NCBI GenBank assembly: GCA_022843175.1
Contig: JALHOE010000033.1
Span: 1-54,052, forward strand
Length of the DNA stretch: 54,052 nt
Direction: 5' to 3'
Source of the DNA: Deltaproteobacteria bacterium
GTDB lineage: Bacteria; Myxococcota_A; Polyangia; Polyangiales; JADJMO01
The notes beneath the pieces were generated by a model that did not search any database, had not been told where the DNA came from, and worked only from the letters and a program-made list of their open reading frames with translations. Positions 1 through 8,153 of the stretch are shown one piece after another. Both the position numbers and the translations under genes were made by a program. How positions within the stretch are numbered: position 1 is the stretch's first letter; each line of letters begins with the position of its first letter.

Positions 1-319
1 GCTCGCCGCACTGACTGCGCGGCGCGGCGAGCTCGCGCCTGCCGACCACGTTGCCCGCGGGCGCACGCAGCGCGACCTCGGCGCGGACCTTCTGCTTGTC
101 GTCGCGGAATCGAACCTCGATGGTCTGCGTGGCCGAGGCGACGAAGGGATCGAAGCCGAGGCGCGAGACGACGCGATCGCGGAACTCGGTCTCGGTGGGG
201 CAGCTCTTGTCGGACGCGTCCCCGTGGAACTCGAGCCGCGCGTCGGGGCGAGCGGGCGCCGCTGCGCACACCACCGGGAGCGAGGCCAACGCCGCGCCGA
301 AGAGCCAACGTCTCCGCAC
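1..319 (-). CDS. Secreted protein of unknown function, N-terminal part (runs off the left edge)
   Basis: The minus strand gives an open frame from a GTG at 319, with an in-frame TAG four codons upstream fixing that start. The product begins VRRRWLFGAALASLPVVCAA, a convincing Sec signal peptide, and continues with DARLEFHGDASDKSCPTETEF and RDRVVSRLGFDPF. A Cys-Pro-Thr-Glu segment followed by an 'RDRV..RLG.DPF' helix is a pattern I associate with uncharacterised envelope proteins of myxobacteria; that is recollection, not a search result. About 106 residues are inside the window and the C-terminus is missing, so no function is assigned. It is divergent from the gene at 485. Confidence 0.6.
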   Translation of the reverse strand, partial: MRRRWLFGAALASLPVVCAAAPARPDARLEFHGDASDKSCPTETEFRDRVVSRLGFDPFVASATQTIEVRFRDDKQKVRAEVALRAPAGNVVGRRELAAPRSQCGE

Positions 320-443
320 GCTCGTGCACTACTCGATTCCGCTCGGATGCTCCACACGGGCCTTCACCATGGGTTGTCGCACCGCCGAGAAACCGTCGAG
401 AAAAGTGGCGCGGATTCCGGGGAAATCTCCGCCGCGCACACTG

Positions 444-475
444 TGCGTTGCTAGTAACTCACATATGCGTTACTA
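444..475 (+). promoter_or_regulatory. Operator-like site: tandem TGCGTTRCTA repeats overlapping a 7-bp inverted repeat
   Basis: TGCGTTGCTA (444-453) is repeated as TGCGTTACTA (466-475), 9 of 10 bases identical and offset by 22 bp, about two helical turns. The arms TAGTAAC (452-458) and GTTACTA (469-475) also form a perfect inverted repeat with a 10-bp spacer. The element ends 9 bp before the start codon at 485 and is AT-rich for this genome. This fits a dimeric regulator site over the promoter of the 485 gene; the regulator is unknown. Confidence 0.4.
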
Positions 476-484
476 AGCCCACCC

Positions 485-2221
485 ATGGTCAAGATCACCG
501 TCCGCAGGGCTGCGGCTGCGCTCGTCGGCGCGGCGCTCGCGCAAGGGAACGTCCACTGTGCTCCCGCCGATCGCGGCGAGGACGGTTACGAGCACGCGGT
601 CGCCGCGAAGTCCGCGGCCTACTCGGTGCCGAGCCCGGGCGCGGCCACGCTGCGACTCGACTTCTACTACTCGGGGAGCGGCGCGCCGCAGAAGCAGTTC
701 TCCGTCGGCGAGACGACGACCGACGAGTTCGTGCGCGTCGGCCAGAAGCTCACGCTGGAGATCCCCGGGTGGGTCATCCTGCCGCTCGTGCAGGACGAAG
801 CCGGGAGCGTCACTCCCGAGAACCTCTCGAGCAGCAACGTGAGCCTCGTGATCACGTGGCTCCACGGCGGCGCGACCCTGTCGACCGAGACCGTCAAGAT
901 CACGTCGTGGAAGGCAGAGGGCTCGAGCTACGGCTGGCCCGACGCGCGCATCGAGTCGATCGTCGTGCCCAAGGGCGCGACCGGCATGCGGTCGACGATC
1001 GTGGGGACGAGCGCCGACGGCAAGAAGACCGGCCGCGAGACGCTGGCCGAGACGCCGGTGTTCGGCGGCGAGCTGCCGAACAAACACGTCTACTTCGACC
1101 TCGGCAGCGACGGCCCGCAGAGCCGCGTCCTCGAGCGCGGCGAGCCCGTCGCCGGCTCCGAGCTCGTGGTCGCCTACGCAGACGGGCGGGCGGACCGACT
1201 CGTGGACAGCGGCTCGATCGACCGCCGCGTCGGCCGGGTGAAGACCTACAACCCGCGGTTCGGCACCTACGAGAGCGACGTGTTCGGCGAGGTCATCCAC
1301 GTGATCAGCGTCGGCTACGACTTCGGCGGCGGCTTTCGGGAGGAGGCCCTCACCAGGAGCCCGCTGCCGTACGCGCGCTACGGCAACACGCAGGAGACGA
1401 GGCTTCACGTGCCGGACGACGCGACCCGGGTCGCGATGTACTTCCACGTCAAGACGTACCTCGTCGCGAAGTACCCGACCTACGGCGAGGTCACCGAGCG
1501 CAAATACAAGGACGGCGAGTGGATCCTCGTCCGCGAGAAGTGGGACAACCCGAGCGGCGCCGGCAGCAACTTCGCGTTCGGCACCGAGGCGAAAGAGCCG
1601 CTCGAGAAGCACCTCCAGCGCACGGTCGTCTTCATCAAGGGCGAGACCTCGCCGGGCCAGGATCTCTTCATCCGCGGCGGCATCGATCACGAGGCGTCGA
1701 AGAGGCTTCGTGGCGTCGTGTGCCAGAGCGACGACGGCGCGCCCAACTACGCCTGCGCCCTCCCCATCTTCCACCGCAACCTGCGGAACCCCACCACCCG
1801 CGCGTGGAAGCTCGGCGACGCATTCCTCGACTGGTATGGCCGCGAACGATCGCAGCTCGTCTCCTCGTCGAGCGGGCTCGCGCAGGGCACCGCGGCCGAT
1901 TGGACGACCAACGCCTGGCCCTCCTCGTGGGGCGCGCCGAAATCGGTCGCCGTCGACGGCTACGGCCTCGAGAAGCTCAACGGCGTGGGTGCGCACCTGT
2001 GGATGCTCGACGTCGACATGGACTGCACCAGGGCCTTCGCGGCGCCCGACGGCACCCGCTGGTTCGAGGCGAAGAGCTTCATCTCCAACGGCCCCGGCTG
2101 GGAGGGAGACGTAGCCCAACCCGGCGCGCCCTACCCGTCGGCCAATCACTTCGCGAAGTGCGGGCAGGTGAGCCTCTTCGAGCGTGGCAGCGGCGCCGCC
2201 ACGTTCAAGCCCTTGCCCTGA
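485..2221 (+). CDS. Secreted protein of unknown function with a conserved-looking Trp-rich C-terminal domain
   Basis: The 578-residue product opens with a basic stretch and an Ala/Leu-rich core (ITVRRAAAALVGAALA), so export is likely. Residues about 45-420 look beta-rich, with repeated charged and aromatic strands. The last 150 residues form a separate domain rich in W, G, D and C (WKLGDAFLDWYGRE, DWTTNAWPSSWG, WMLDVDMDCTR, FISNGPGWEGD). I have an impression that similar tails occur in other myxobacterial exported proteins, some near amylases, but cannot confirm this. The next gene starts 25 bp downstream and encodes an amylase-radical SAM fusion, so the two are probably co-transcribed. The repeats at 444-475 lie just upstream. 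A carbohydrate-binding role is possible but is inference only. Confidence 0.75.
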   Translation: MVKITVRRAAAALVGAALAQGNVHCAPADRGEDGYEHAVAAKSAAYSVPSPGAATLRLDFYYSGSGAPQKQFSVGETTTDEFVRVGQKLTLEIPGWVILPLVQDEAGSVTPENLSSSNVSLVITWLHGGATLSTETVKITSWKAEGSSYGWPDARIESIVVPKGATGMRSTIVGTSADGKKTGRETLAETPVFGGELPNKHVYFDLGSDGPQSRVLERGEPVAGSELVVAYADGRADRLVDSGSIDRRVGRVKTYNPRFGTYESDVFGEVIHVISVGYDFGGGFREEALTRSPLPYARYGNTQETRLHVPDDATRVAMYFHVKTYLVAKYPTYGEVTERKYKDGEWILVREKWDNPSGAGSNFAFGTEAKEPLEKHLQRTVVFIKGETSPGQDLFIRGGIDHEASKRLRGVVCQSDDGAPNYACALPIFHRNLRNPTTRAWKLGDAFLDWYGRERSQLVSSSSGLAQGTAADWTTNAWPSSWGAPKSVAVDGYGLEKLNGVGAHLWMLDVDMDCTRAFAAPDGTRWFEAKSFISNGPGWEGDVAQPGAPYPSANHFAKCGQVSLFERGSGAATFKPLP

Positions 2222-2246
2222 TCGGCCGCGACGGAGACAGTGGGGC

Positions 2247-5153
2247 GTGGCTCCGATCCGCCTCGAGCTCCCCCGCGGCAGCGAGCTCTTCGGTGAGCTC
2301 ACCGACTGGCTGCACCCGCGCGTGCTACCGGAGGGTCTGTTCGAGGAGGCCCTCCCCACGGGTCTGTACGCGTACAAGGTTCGGCTCGACGGGGCGTGGC
2401 TCGAGCCCTCGGGTCGAACGCGCAGCGTCGACGGCGTGCGCAACAACGTGCTCTCCGTCGGCGGCACGCCGGAGCCACTCCTCTTCGCGCCGGCGGCCCC
2501 GTGCGTGCACGAGCACGCCGACGGCACGCTGCACCTGTTCGCAGCGCTCCGCCGCGGCCACGGCGCGCAGCTCCGCGTGCGCTACCGCGAGCACCCGACC
2601 GATCCGCTGGTAGCGGTCGAGTGCGAGCCGTTCGCCGAAGAGGACGAGCACCGCGTGCTCCGCGCGGTGTTGCCCACCTCGAGCGACGCGGTGGAGCTCG
2701 CGTTCGAGGTCGACGGGGCGCCCGTCGGCGAGCCGCTGCGTTGGTGTCGAACCGCACCGCGCGAGGCGCGGGCGCCGCTTCGCAACGTCTACACCATCTT
2801 CGTCGATCGCTTTCGCCGGGTGCCCGAGGGCGCGTGGAGCGACCCGGGCCGCGACGCGCCGGCGGGCGGGAACCTCGACGGCATCACCGCCTCGCTCGAC
2901 GAGCTCCGCGCGCTCGGGGTCGACACGCTGTACCTCACGCCCGTGCAGCTCGCAGCGAGCTGCCACCGCTACGATCTCGTCGATCCTCTCCGCGTCGATC
3001 CCGCGCTCGGCGGCGAAGAGGCGTTCGCGCGCCTGCTCGACGGCGTTCACGCGCGCGGCATGCGTTGCCTGCTCGATTTCTCGTTCGTCCACGTCGGCCG
3101 TGGGTTCGCGCCCTACGAGGACGTGCGAACGCACGGGCGCGCCTCGCGCTACGCCGCATGGTTCCAGTGGCACGGCGCGGAGCTCCGGCACTACGGCCAC
3201 CGCAGCGACGCGCCGCTGCTCGATCTCGAGCACCCCGAGGTGCGCGCGCTCGCCCTCGCGACGGTCGAGCACCTCGCGAAGCTCGGCGTCGACGGCTTTC
3301 GTTTCGACGCCATCGCCGACGTCCCGCTCGAGCTCGCGCGCGCGGTGCGGACGCGCCTGCGGCAGCTGCGCCCCGAGGCGATCGTCCTCGGCGAGGTGGT
3401 TCCACCGCACGCATGGCGGTTCTCGGGTGCGGTCGACCTCGCGACCGACTTCGCGTTCCACGCGCTCGCGACACAGTTCGTCGCGCAACGCTCGATTGAC
3501 GCGGCGGACTTCGCCCTCGGACTGCGACGCGCCGAGCTCACGCGCGGCACGTCCGAGGGGAGCGCGGTGCGGTTCCTCTCCACGCACGATCACCCGCGCT
3601 TCGCCTCGATCGCGCGGCGTCAAGGCGATGCGTCGCGAACGCCGCTCGGCCTGCTGCTGCTCCTCTCGTCGCCCGGCGTTCCGGCGCTGCTCTACGGAGA
3701 GGAGCTCGGACTGTCGTCCCCCGACGTCGCGATGGACCTCGAGGCGGCGTGGTCGGATCGGATGACCATGCCCTGGCACGAGCGCGCGCGCCACGAGCCC
3801 GCCCGCGCGTTCGTCGCCACGCTCCTCCACCTCCGCGCCCGCGAGCCCGCGCTCGCCCGCGGAACGTGTGAGGTGTTGCACGCGGAGGGGCCGCTCCTGG
3901 TCTTCCGTCGTCGGGCGGGGAGCACGGTGGACGTCGCGATCAACGCCTCGGACGACCCGCTCGAGCTCGACCTCGAGGACGACGAGCTCGCGAGCCTCGA
4001 GCTGCTGGTCGCGGCGGGGGAGGCGCGCGTCGAGGGTCAGACGCTCCACCTCGGCGCCAACGCCGGCGTTGTGGTGCGCCGGTCGCGGTCGACGGAGCAG
4101 CGCGCGCGGCGCGGGGCGTTCGTGCACGCGCTGCCGGTGCTGCGCGATCGAGACTTCGCCGCCGCGAGCGCCGCGGTCGCCGGTCGCCCGCTGCGCCTCG
4201 ACTTCGCGATCACCGAGCGCTGCAACCTACGGTGCGCGCATTGCCTCACGCTCGCGCCGCAGAAGACCGCCGACGGCACGGCGCGCACGCTGAGCCACGC
4301 CGTCCTCGAGCGGCTTCGAGACGACCTCGCCCACGCCTCGTGGTTCGGCTTCGTGCACGGAGGCGAGTCCCTCACGAGCCCGATGCTCTTCGAGGTGCTA
4401 TCCGCGATTCGCGAGGAACGCAGCGACGCCATGGTCCACCTGCTGACCAACGGAAAGCTGCTGCGCCCCGCGATGACCGAGCGGCTGAGCGCGCACGGGG
4501 TGCGCTCCCTGTTCGTCTCGCTCGACGGCGCGACCGCAGCCACGAACGACCGCATCCGCATCGGCGGCGAGCTGCACGCGATCTGCGCGAACGTACGCGA
4601 CGCCGTGCGCCTGCGAGACGAGCAGCGGCTCGACCTGCGCATCGGCCTCTCCTACGTCATCCTCCGCTCCAACCTCGAGGAGCTGGTGGCGTTCGTGGAG
4701 CTCGCCGCCCGCCTCGGCGTCGACTGGATCAAGCTGGAGGAGCCCGTCGCCGCCACGCCGTTCGCGCGCGACGAGCTGGTCCGCCCCACCGACGAAGGGG
4801 TGCGCGCGCGCGTCGCGGCGGCGCTGGAGCGCGCGCGGACCCTCGGCCTCGTCGCCGTCGATCACTTCGCGCCGGAGCCCGTCTGGCGCTGCCGGCTCGA
4901 CGCGACCTCCCGCGCTTTCGTCGAAGCCGACGAGTTCGCCAACCGAACGACGATTCACCCGTGTCGCGCGGCGTGGGAGCGTGCGTGCATCCTCCCCAAC
5001 GGCGACGTCGCGATCGACGACTTCACCGATCCCGTGGTGGGCAACGTGCTCTCGACGCCGCTCGCGCTCCTGTGGAACGGCCCCGAGGCCCGCGCGCGGC
5101 GCGAACGCTCACGGAGCGGGTGGATCTGCGGGGGCAGGCCGACCTGCGTATGA
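2247..5153 (+). CDS. GH13 alpha-amylase-like enzyme fused to a radical SAM/SPASM domain
   Basis: I start this at GTG 2247, 25 bp after the preceding stop, because a GGAG lies 10 bp upstream. The product has 968 residues and no signal peptide, so it is cytoplasmic. Residues 1-75 resemble an amylase-associated N-terminal beta-sandwich. Residues about 179-630 are a GH13 barrel: 'HRYDLVDPLRVDPALGG', nucleophile D354 in GFRFDAIAD, acid/base E383 in VLGEV, and D448 in STHDHPR. The usual Asn of region I (DxxxNH) is Val here. Residues about 645-968 form a radical SAM domain with C659-x3-C663-x2-C666 (CNLRCAHC), HGGES, and a SPASM-like tail (C906, C914, C961, C967 around ACILPNGDV). The two halves are in one uninterrupted frame. 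The substrate is unknown; alpha-glucan is the default guess for the first half. I know of no characterised protein with this domain pair. Confidence 0.85.
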   Translation: MAPIRLELPRGSELFGELTDWLHPRVLPEGLFEEALPTGLYAYKVRLDGAWLEPSGRTRSVDGVRNNVLSVGGTPEPLLFAPAAPCVHEHADGTLHLFAALRRGHGAQLRVRYREHPTDPLVAVECEPFAEEDEHRVLRAVLPTSSDAVELAFEVDGAPVGEPLRWCRTAPREARAPLRNVYTIFVDRFRRVPEGAWSDPGRDAPAGGNLDGITASLDELRALGVDTLYLTPVQLAASCHRYDLVDPLRVDPALGGEEAFARLLDGVHARGMRCLLDFSFVHVGRGFAPYEDVRTHGRASRYAAWFQWHGAELRHYGHRSDAPLLDLEHPEVRALALATVEHLAKLGVDGFRFDAIADVPLELARAVRTRLRQLRPEAIVLGEVVPPHAWRFSGAVDLATDFAFHALATQFVAQRSIDAADFALGLRRAELTRGTSEGSAVRFLSTHDHPRFASIARRQGDASRTPLGLLLLLSSPGVPALLYGEELGLSSPDVAMDLEAAWSDRMTMPWHERARHEPARAFVATLLHLRAREPALARGTCEVLHAEGPLLVFRRRAGSTVDVAINASDDPLELDLEDDELASLELLVAAGEARVEGQTLHLGANAGVVVRRSRSTEQRARRGAFVHALPVLRDRDFAAASAAVAGRPLRLDFAITERCNLRCAHCLTLAPQKTADGTARTLSHAVLERLRDDLAHASWFGFVHGGESLTSPMLFEVLSAIREERSDAMVHLLTNGKLLRPAMTERLSAHGVRSLFVSLDGATAATNDRIRIGGELHAICANVRDAVRLRDEQRLDLRIGLSYVILRSNLEELVAFVELAARLGVDWIKLEEPVAATPFARDELVRPTDEGVRARVAAALERARTLGLVAVDHFAPEPVWRCRLDATSRAFVEADEFANRTTIHPCRAAWERACILPNGDVAIDDFTDPVVGNVLSTPLALLWNGPEARARRERSRSGWICGGRPTCV

Positions 5154-5187
5154 CGAAGCTTCGGCCGTTCGCGGTAGGCTTCCGTCC

Positions 5188-5859
5188 ATGCGAAGGCTGC
5201 CCGCCGCGTTCGTTCCATTCGCCGCGGTCGTCGCCCTCGGATGCGGCGGCGCCGGCGGGCGCCCCGACGCGAGCTCCATGGCGGTCATGCCCGCGCGCCC
5301 GCAGTGCGGGGCGCTGAGCCTGGCCTGTGTCGGACAGAAGCTCGACGCGCCGATCGCGCTCGGGAGCACGCTCGAGCTCGACGTGCGCTACCAGATCGCC
5401 GGCAGCTCGGGGCCGCCGACCACGCTCGAGACCGCGGATCCCTCCGTGCTCGTCCTCGACGGCTCGCACCTGCGGGCCGTGGGCGCGGGTTTGAGCGCGG
5501 TGCTCTTCCTCGGCCCCGACAAGACGGTGATCGACTTCCTCCACCTGTGGGTCGAGCCCGCGACCGAGCTGCGCATCCTGCGCTATTCGTCCGCCGGCAC
5601 GCTGCTCGGCCGGGTGCAGAGCTCGGTGAAGCTGCTCGTGCACGACGAGCTGCTCGTCTCGGTCGAGCCGTTCGCGAAGGGACAGCCGCTGATCGGCAAC
5701 TTCAAGCTCGAGACCACCGTCGCCGGCAACAGCGTCGCGATCGTTCCGGACTCGGTCTCGGGCTTCCACCGCGTTGTCGCGCGCTCGCCGGGGCCGAGCC
5801 AGGTCAAGCTCGCGGCGCTCGGGCTCTCGACCGAGTGGACGATCGAGGTGCAACCGTGA
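5188..5859 (+). CDS. Lipoprotein with bacterial Ig-like (BIG2-type) repeats
   Basis: The ATG at 5188 gives 223 residues beginning MRRLPAAFVPFAAVVALGCG, a signal sequence with lipobox ALGC. The body is all-beta. A stretch such as 'LETADPSVLVLDGSHLRAVGAG' followed by 'VIDFLHLWV' matches the pattern of bacterial Ig-like domains (value, 'xPSVxxLdG', then a 'G.a.V' strand). It probably sits in the inner leaflet of the outer membrane or on the surface as a binding or structural protein. Its stop codon overlaps the GTG of the next lipoprotein gene (GTGA), so the pair is translationally coupled. The gene follows the amylase fusion by 34 bp and may be in the same transcript. Confidence 0.7.
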   Translation: MRRLPAAFVPFAAVVALGCGGAGGRPDASSMAVMPARPQCGALSLACVGQKLDAPIALGSTLELDVRYQIAGSSGPPTTLETADPSVLVLDGSHLRAVGAGLSAVLFLGPDKTVIDFLHLWVEPATELRILRYSSAGTLLGRVQSSVKLLVHDELLVSVEPFAKGQPLIGNFKLETTVAGNSVAIVPDSVSGFHRVVARSPGPSQVKLAALGLSTEWTIEVQP

Positions 5860-6233
5860 GGCAGCTCCTGTTGCTCCTCGCGTGCGCGGCCCTCGGGTGC
5901 CCCGCCGCGCCCGCACCGAAGCGCGCCGTGCTGTACCCGATCACCAGCGCGCCGCCGGCCCGCAGGCTCGAGGTCGTGAGCAAGGACGACCAGCACGCGA
6001 TCACCGTCTCGAGCGGCGTCGCGTTCGGCGTGTCGGTGTCGGACTCGTGCGATCCGCTGTCCCCACCCGCCCTGGAGATCGCCGATCCCAACGTGCTGAG
6101 GGAGCATCGACTCGGGCGCCACGGCGCGAAGCGCGAGTTCGTCCTCGTCGCGGTGCGGGCCGGCAAGACCCGGGTGACGATCCGGGCGGAGTGCACGACG
6201 CAGACGTACGAGGTGACCGTCGTCCCGCAGTAG
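5856..6233 (+). CDS. Small lipoprotein with an Ig-like domain
   Basis: GTG 5856 overlaps the previous stop codon by 4 bp (GTGA). The 125-residue product begins VRQLLLLLACAALGCPA, a typical lipobox signal. The mature part holds one beta-sandwich-like domain with 'SGVAFGVSVSDSCDP', 'LEIADPNVL' and a closing 'AGKTRVTIRAEC..QTYEVTVV', where two Cys could form a disulfide. The closing strand pattern is shared with bacterial Ig-like and inhibitor-type folds; I cannot tell which. Its coupling to the upstream Ig-like lipoprotein suggests the two work together. The end of the gene lies 3 bp from the 3' end of the convergent gene at 6237. Confidence 0.7.
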   Translation: MRQLLLLLACAALGCPAAPAPKRAVLYPITSAPPARRLEVVSKDDQHAITVSSGVAFGVSVSDSCDPLSPPALEIADPNVLREHRLGRHGAKREFVLVAVRAGKTRVTIRAECTTQTYEVTVVPQ

Positions 6234-6236
6234 GCG

Positions 6237-7052
6237 TTAGCGGTACGCGTGCGTCAGCGGGCGGACCTCGCTGCAGGGACGGCACATCGCGTTGGGCAGG
6301 CCGGTGTTGCGACGCGTACGACCGGCCACCGCCTTGAACACCGGCCCGCTCTTCTCCTCGTCGCACACGAGGCAATCGTTCAGGCCGCCGTCCTCGAGGT
6401 GGTACGGCTTGCCGAGCGCGGCAACGCAGGGCGCGCTGCACGCCGTGCGCGTGTTCACCGTGTTGAAGTACCAGATCTGCGCGCACGGGTAGTCGAAGCC
6501 GAGGTCCTGCAGGCAGCGGATGTGCTCGGCCGCGGGGCCCTTGAAGAACCTCACGCCGCACTCCCGGACCGGCTGGGTCAGATCGTTGTGCTGCATGTAC
6601 ACCGCGAGATCGACCAGCGGCGAGCACACCCCGCACGCGCCGAAGTGGGTCGGCACCGCCCCCTTCGCGCGCGCCTCGTCCGCCGAGGGGAACGTCGCCA
6701 GGCGATAGTCGCGAGCGCCGCCGCTCTTGACCACCGCGCAGACGACGTCCGGACCGGACGGCGGCGGGGCGGGCGAGGCATACGGATCCGCGGTGAGCGC
6801 ACCCGGCGGATCGAGCAGCGTCCACGCCCGGAGATCGTCGATCTCTCGCGCGCTGTAGTCGGGCGAGACGAACGCGTCGGCGCCGCACGCGCAGCGCGGC
6901 TGACACTGCTCGGCGGTCAGCCCGGTCATGTCGTTCGGCCGTCCGAACAAGACGGAGCAACCGGCGTCCGGGCTCGCGGCTGGAGCGCCGTCGGGCGAGC
7001 ACCCGATGAGGCACGCGACGAGGGTGAGCGCGCCGATCTGCATCTTGTGCAT
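6237..7052 (-). CDS. Cysteine-rich lipoprotein of unknown function
   Basis: The 271-residue product starts MHKMQIGALTLVACLIGCS, a signal peptide with lipobox LIGC. A second ATG three codons in (7043) would serve equally well. The mature protein has about 17 Cys, many paired as CxxC or CxC (CQPRCACG, FGACGVCSPL, CLVCDEE, CRPC), so it is likely disulfide-stabilised outside the cytoplasm. A central segment 'VDLAVYMQHNDLTQPVRECG' followed by 'CAQIWYFNTVNT' looks like a conserved core, but I cannot attach a family name or function. It is convergent with the lipoprotein gene ending at 6233. Confidence 0.7.
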   Translation of the reverse strand: MHKMQIGALTLVACLIGCSPDGAPAASPDAGCSVLFGRPNDMTGLTAEQCQPRCACGADAFVSPDYSAREIDDLRAWTLLDPPGALTADPYASPAPPPSGPDVVCAVVKSGGARDYRLATFPSADEARAKGAVPTHFGACGVCSPLVDLAVYMQHNDLTQPVRECGVRFFKGPAAEHIRCLQDLGFDYPCAQIWYFNTVNTRTACSAPCVAALGKPYHLEDGGLNDCLVCDEEKSGPVFKAVAGRTRRNTGLPNAMCRPCSEVRPLTHAYR

Positions 7053-7065
7053 CGCTCGATGCTCG

Positions 7066-8130
7066 CTATTCCAGCGCGCGCCACAAGTAGAAGCTGCCGA
7101 TCGACCGAAATGGCCGCCACGCCTCGGCGCGCGCGACGATCGCCGGAGCCGCCGGCAACGCCCGCAGCCCCCACACCTTCTGCGCGCCCTTGCGGATGCC
7201 GAGGTCGTCGACCGGGAGCACGTCGGGGCGACCGAGATCGAAGATCAACAGCATCTCCGCCGTCCAGCGGCCGATGCCGCGGACCTCGCGGAGCGCCTCG
7301 ATCACGCGCTCGTCGGGCAAGCGCACGAGGCGCTCGAGATCGAGGCGTCCATCGCTGACGCGCGCGGCGAGATCGCGCAGCGACGCCGTCTTCGCGCCGG
7401 ACAAGCCCGCGGCGCGCAGGACGTCGTCGCTGGTTGCGAGGATGCGCGCGGGCGCGTCGCTCGACCACCGCGACGCGACGCCGAGCGCGGTCTCGACCCG
7501 GCCGAAGATCGTCGCCGCCGCCTTGGTGGACAGCTGCTGGCCGGCGATGGCGCGGACGATGGTGCGGAACAGGTTGCCGTTGGCCCGCACCGGCAGCGTG
7601 CACGGCACCGCCTTCACGAACGGTGCGAGCGCTGGATCGACGCGGACGAGGTGCCGCCGCGCGACGCGGTGGGTCTCGTCGTCGAGCGCGCCGCCCTCGA
7701 TCGCGAGGAGCTGCGCCTTGGTGGAGTTGCCGCCCGGCGCGGAGAACCCGCCGCAGTCGTCCTTGCCGACGATGCGGTGGCAGGGGACGACGATCGGGAT
7801 GGGGTTCCTGCCGAGCGCCACGCCGACCGCGCGCGCGTTGACGGTGGAAATCTCGCGGGCGAGCTGCGAATAGGTGAGGGTCTCGCCGCGCGGGATCGAC
7901 TGCGCCGCGCGGTACACCCGCGCAGCGAAGGGGCTCCACGTGGACTCGTCGACCGGTAGATCGTCGAAGCGGACGTGCTCGCCCGCGAGGTGCGCGGCCA
8001 GCCGCTCGCCCCACGCGGAGCGCTCGCCCCCGAGCGGTCGCTCGTCGAGGAGCTGCACCCGCGACAGGCCGCGCTCGGTCCACTCGAGCCCCAGCGGCCC
8101 CAACGCGGTCGGAATCACGGCGCCCGGCAC
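7066..8130 (-). CDS. Bifunctional DNA alkylation repair protein: Ogt methyltransferase fused to an AlkA-like glycosylase
   Basis: This is one 354-residue frame with two repair domains. Residues 1-155 are an O6-methylguanine-DNA methyltransferase: 'YSQLAREI', the arginine-finger helix 'NARAVGVALGRNP', and the alkyl-accepting C117 in IPIVVPCHRI. Residues about 165-354 are a helix-hairpin-helix-GPD glycosylase of the AlkA type: 'VRAIAGQQLSTKAA', hairpin 'LREVRGIGRWTAEMLL', then catalytic Asp at 309 (PVDD). The protein should remove methyl groups from O6-alkylguanine suicidally and excise N-alkylated purines such as 3-methyladenine. The GTG start at 8130 fits the usual Ogt N-terminus (IPTALGPL). 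The start lies only 23 bp from the divergent GTG at 8154, so its promoter must reach into that gene. Confidence 0.9.
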   Translation of the reverse strand: MPGAVIPTALGPLGLEWTERGLSRVQLLDERPLGGERSAWGERLAAHLAGEHVRFDDLPVDESTWSPFAARVYRAAQSIPRGETLTYSQLAREISTVNARAVGVALGRNPIPIVVPCHRIVGKDDCGGFSAPGGNSTKAQLLAIEGGALDDETHRVARRHLVRVDPALAPFVKAVPCTLPVRANGNLFRTIVRAIAGQQLSTKAAATIFGRVETALGVASRWSSDAPARILATSDDVLRAAGLSGAKTASLRDLAARVSDGRLDLERLVRLPDERVIEALREVRGIGRWTAEMLLIFDLGRPDVLPVDDLGIRKGAQKVWGLRALPAAPAIVARAEAWRPFRSIGSFYLWRALE

Positions 8131-8153
8131 GCGCGTGTTGTAGCACTGGGGGG

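Noticed and set aside
448-2613. A 721-residue plus-strand frame
   Set aside because: It is Arg/Ala-rich low-complexity text in a second frame over two genes with clear signal-peptide and GH13 content; it is a high-GC shadow.
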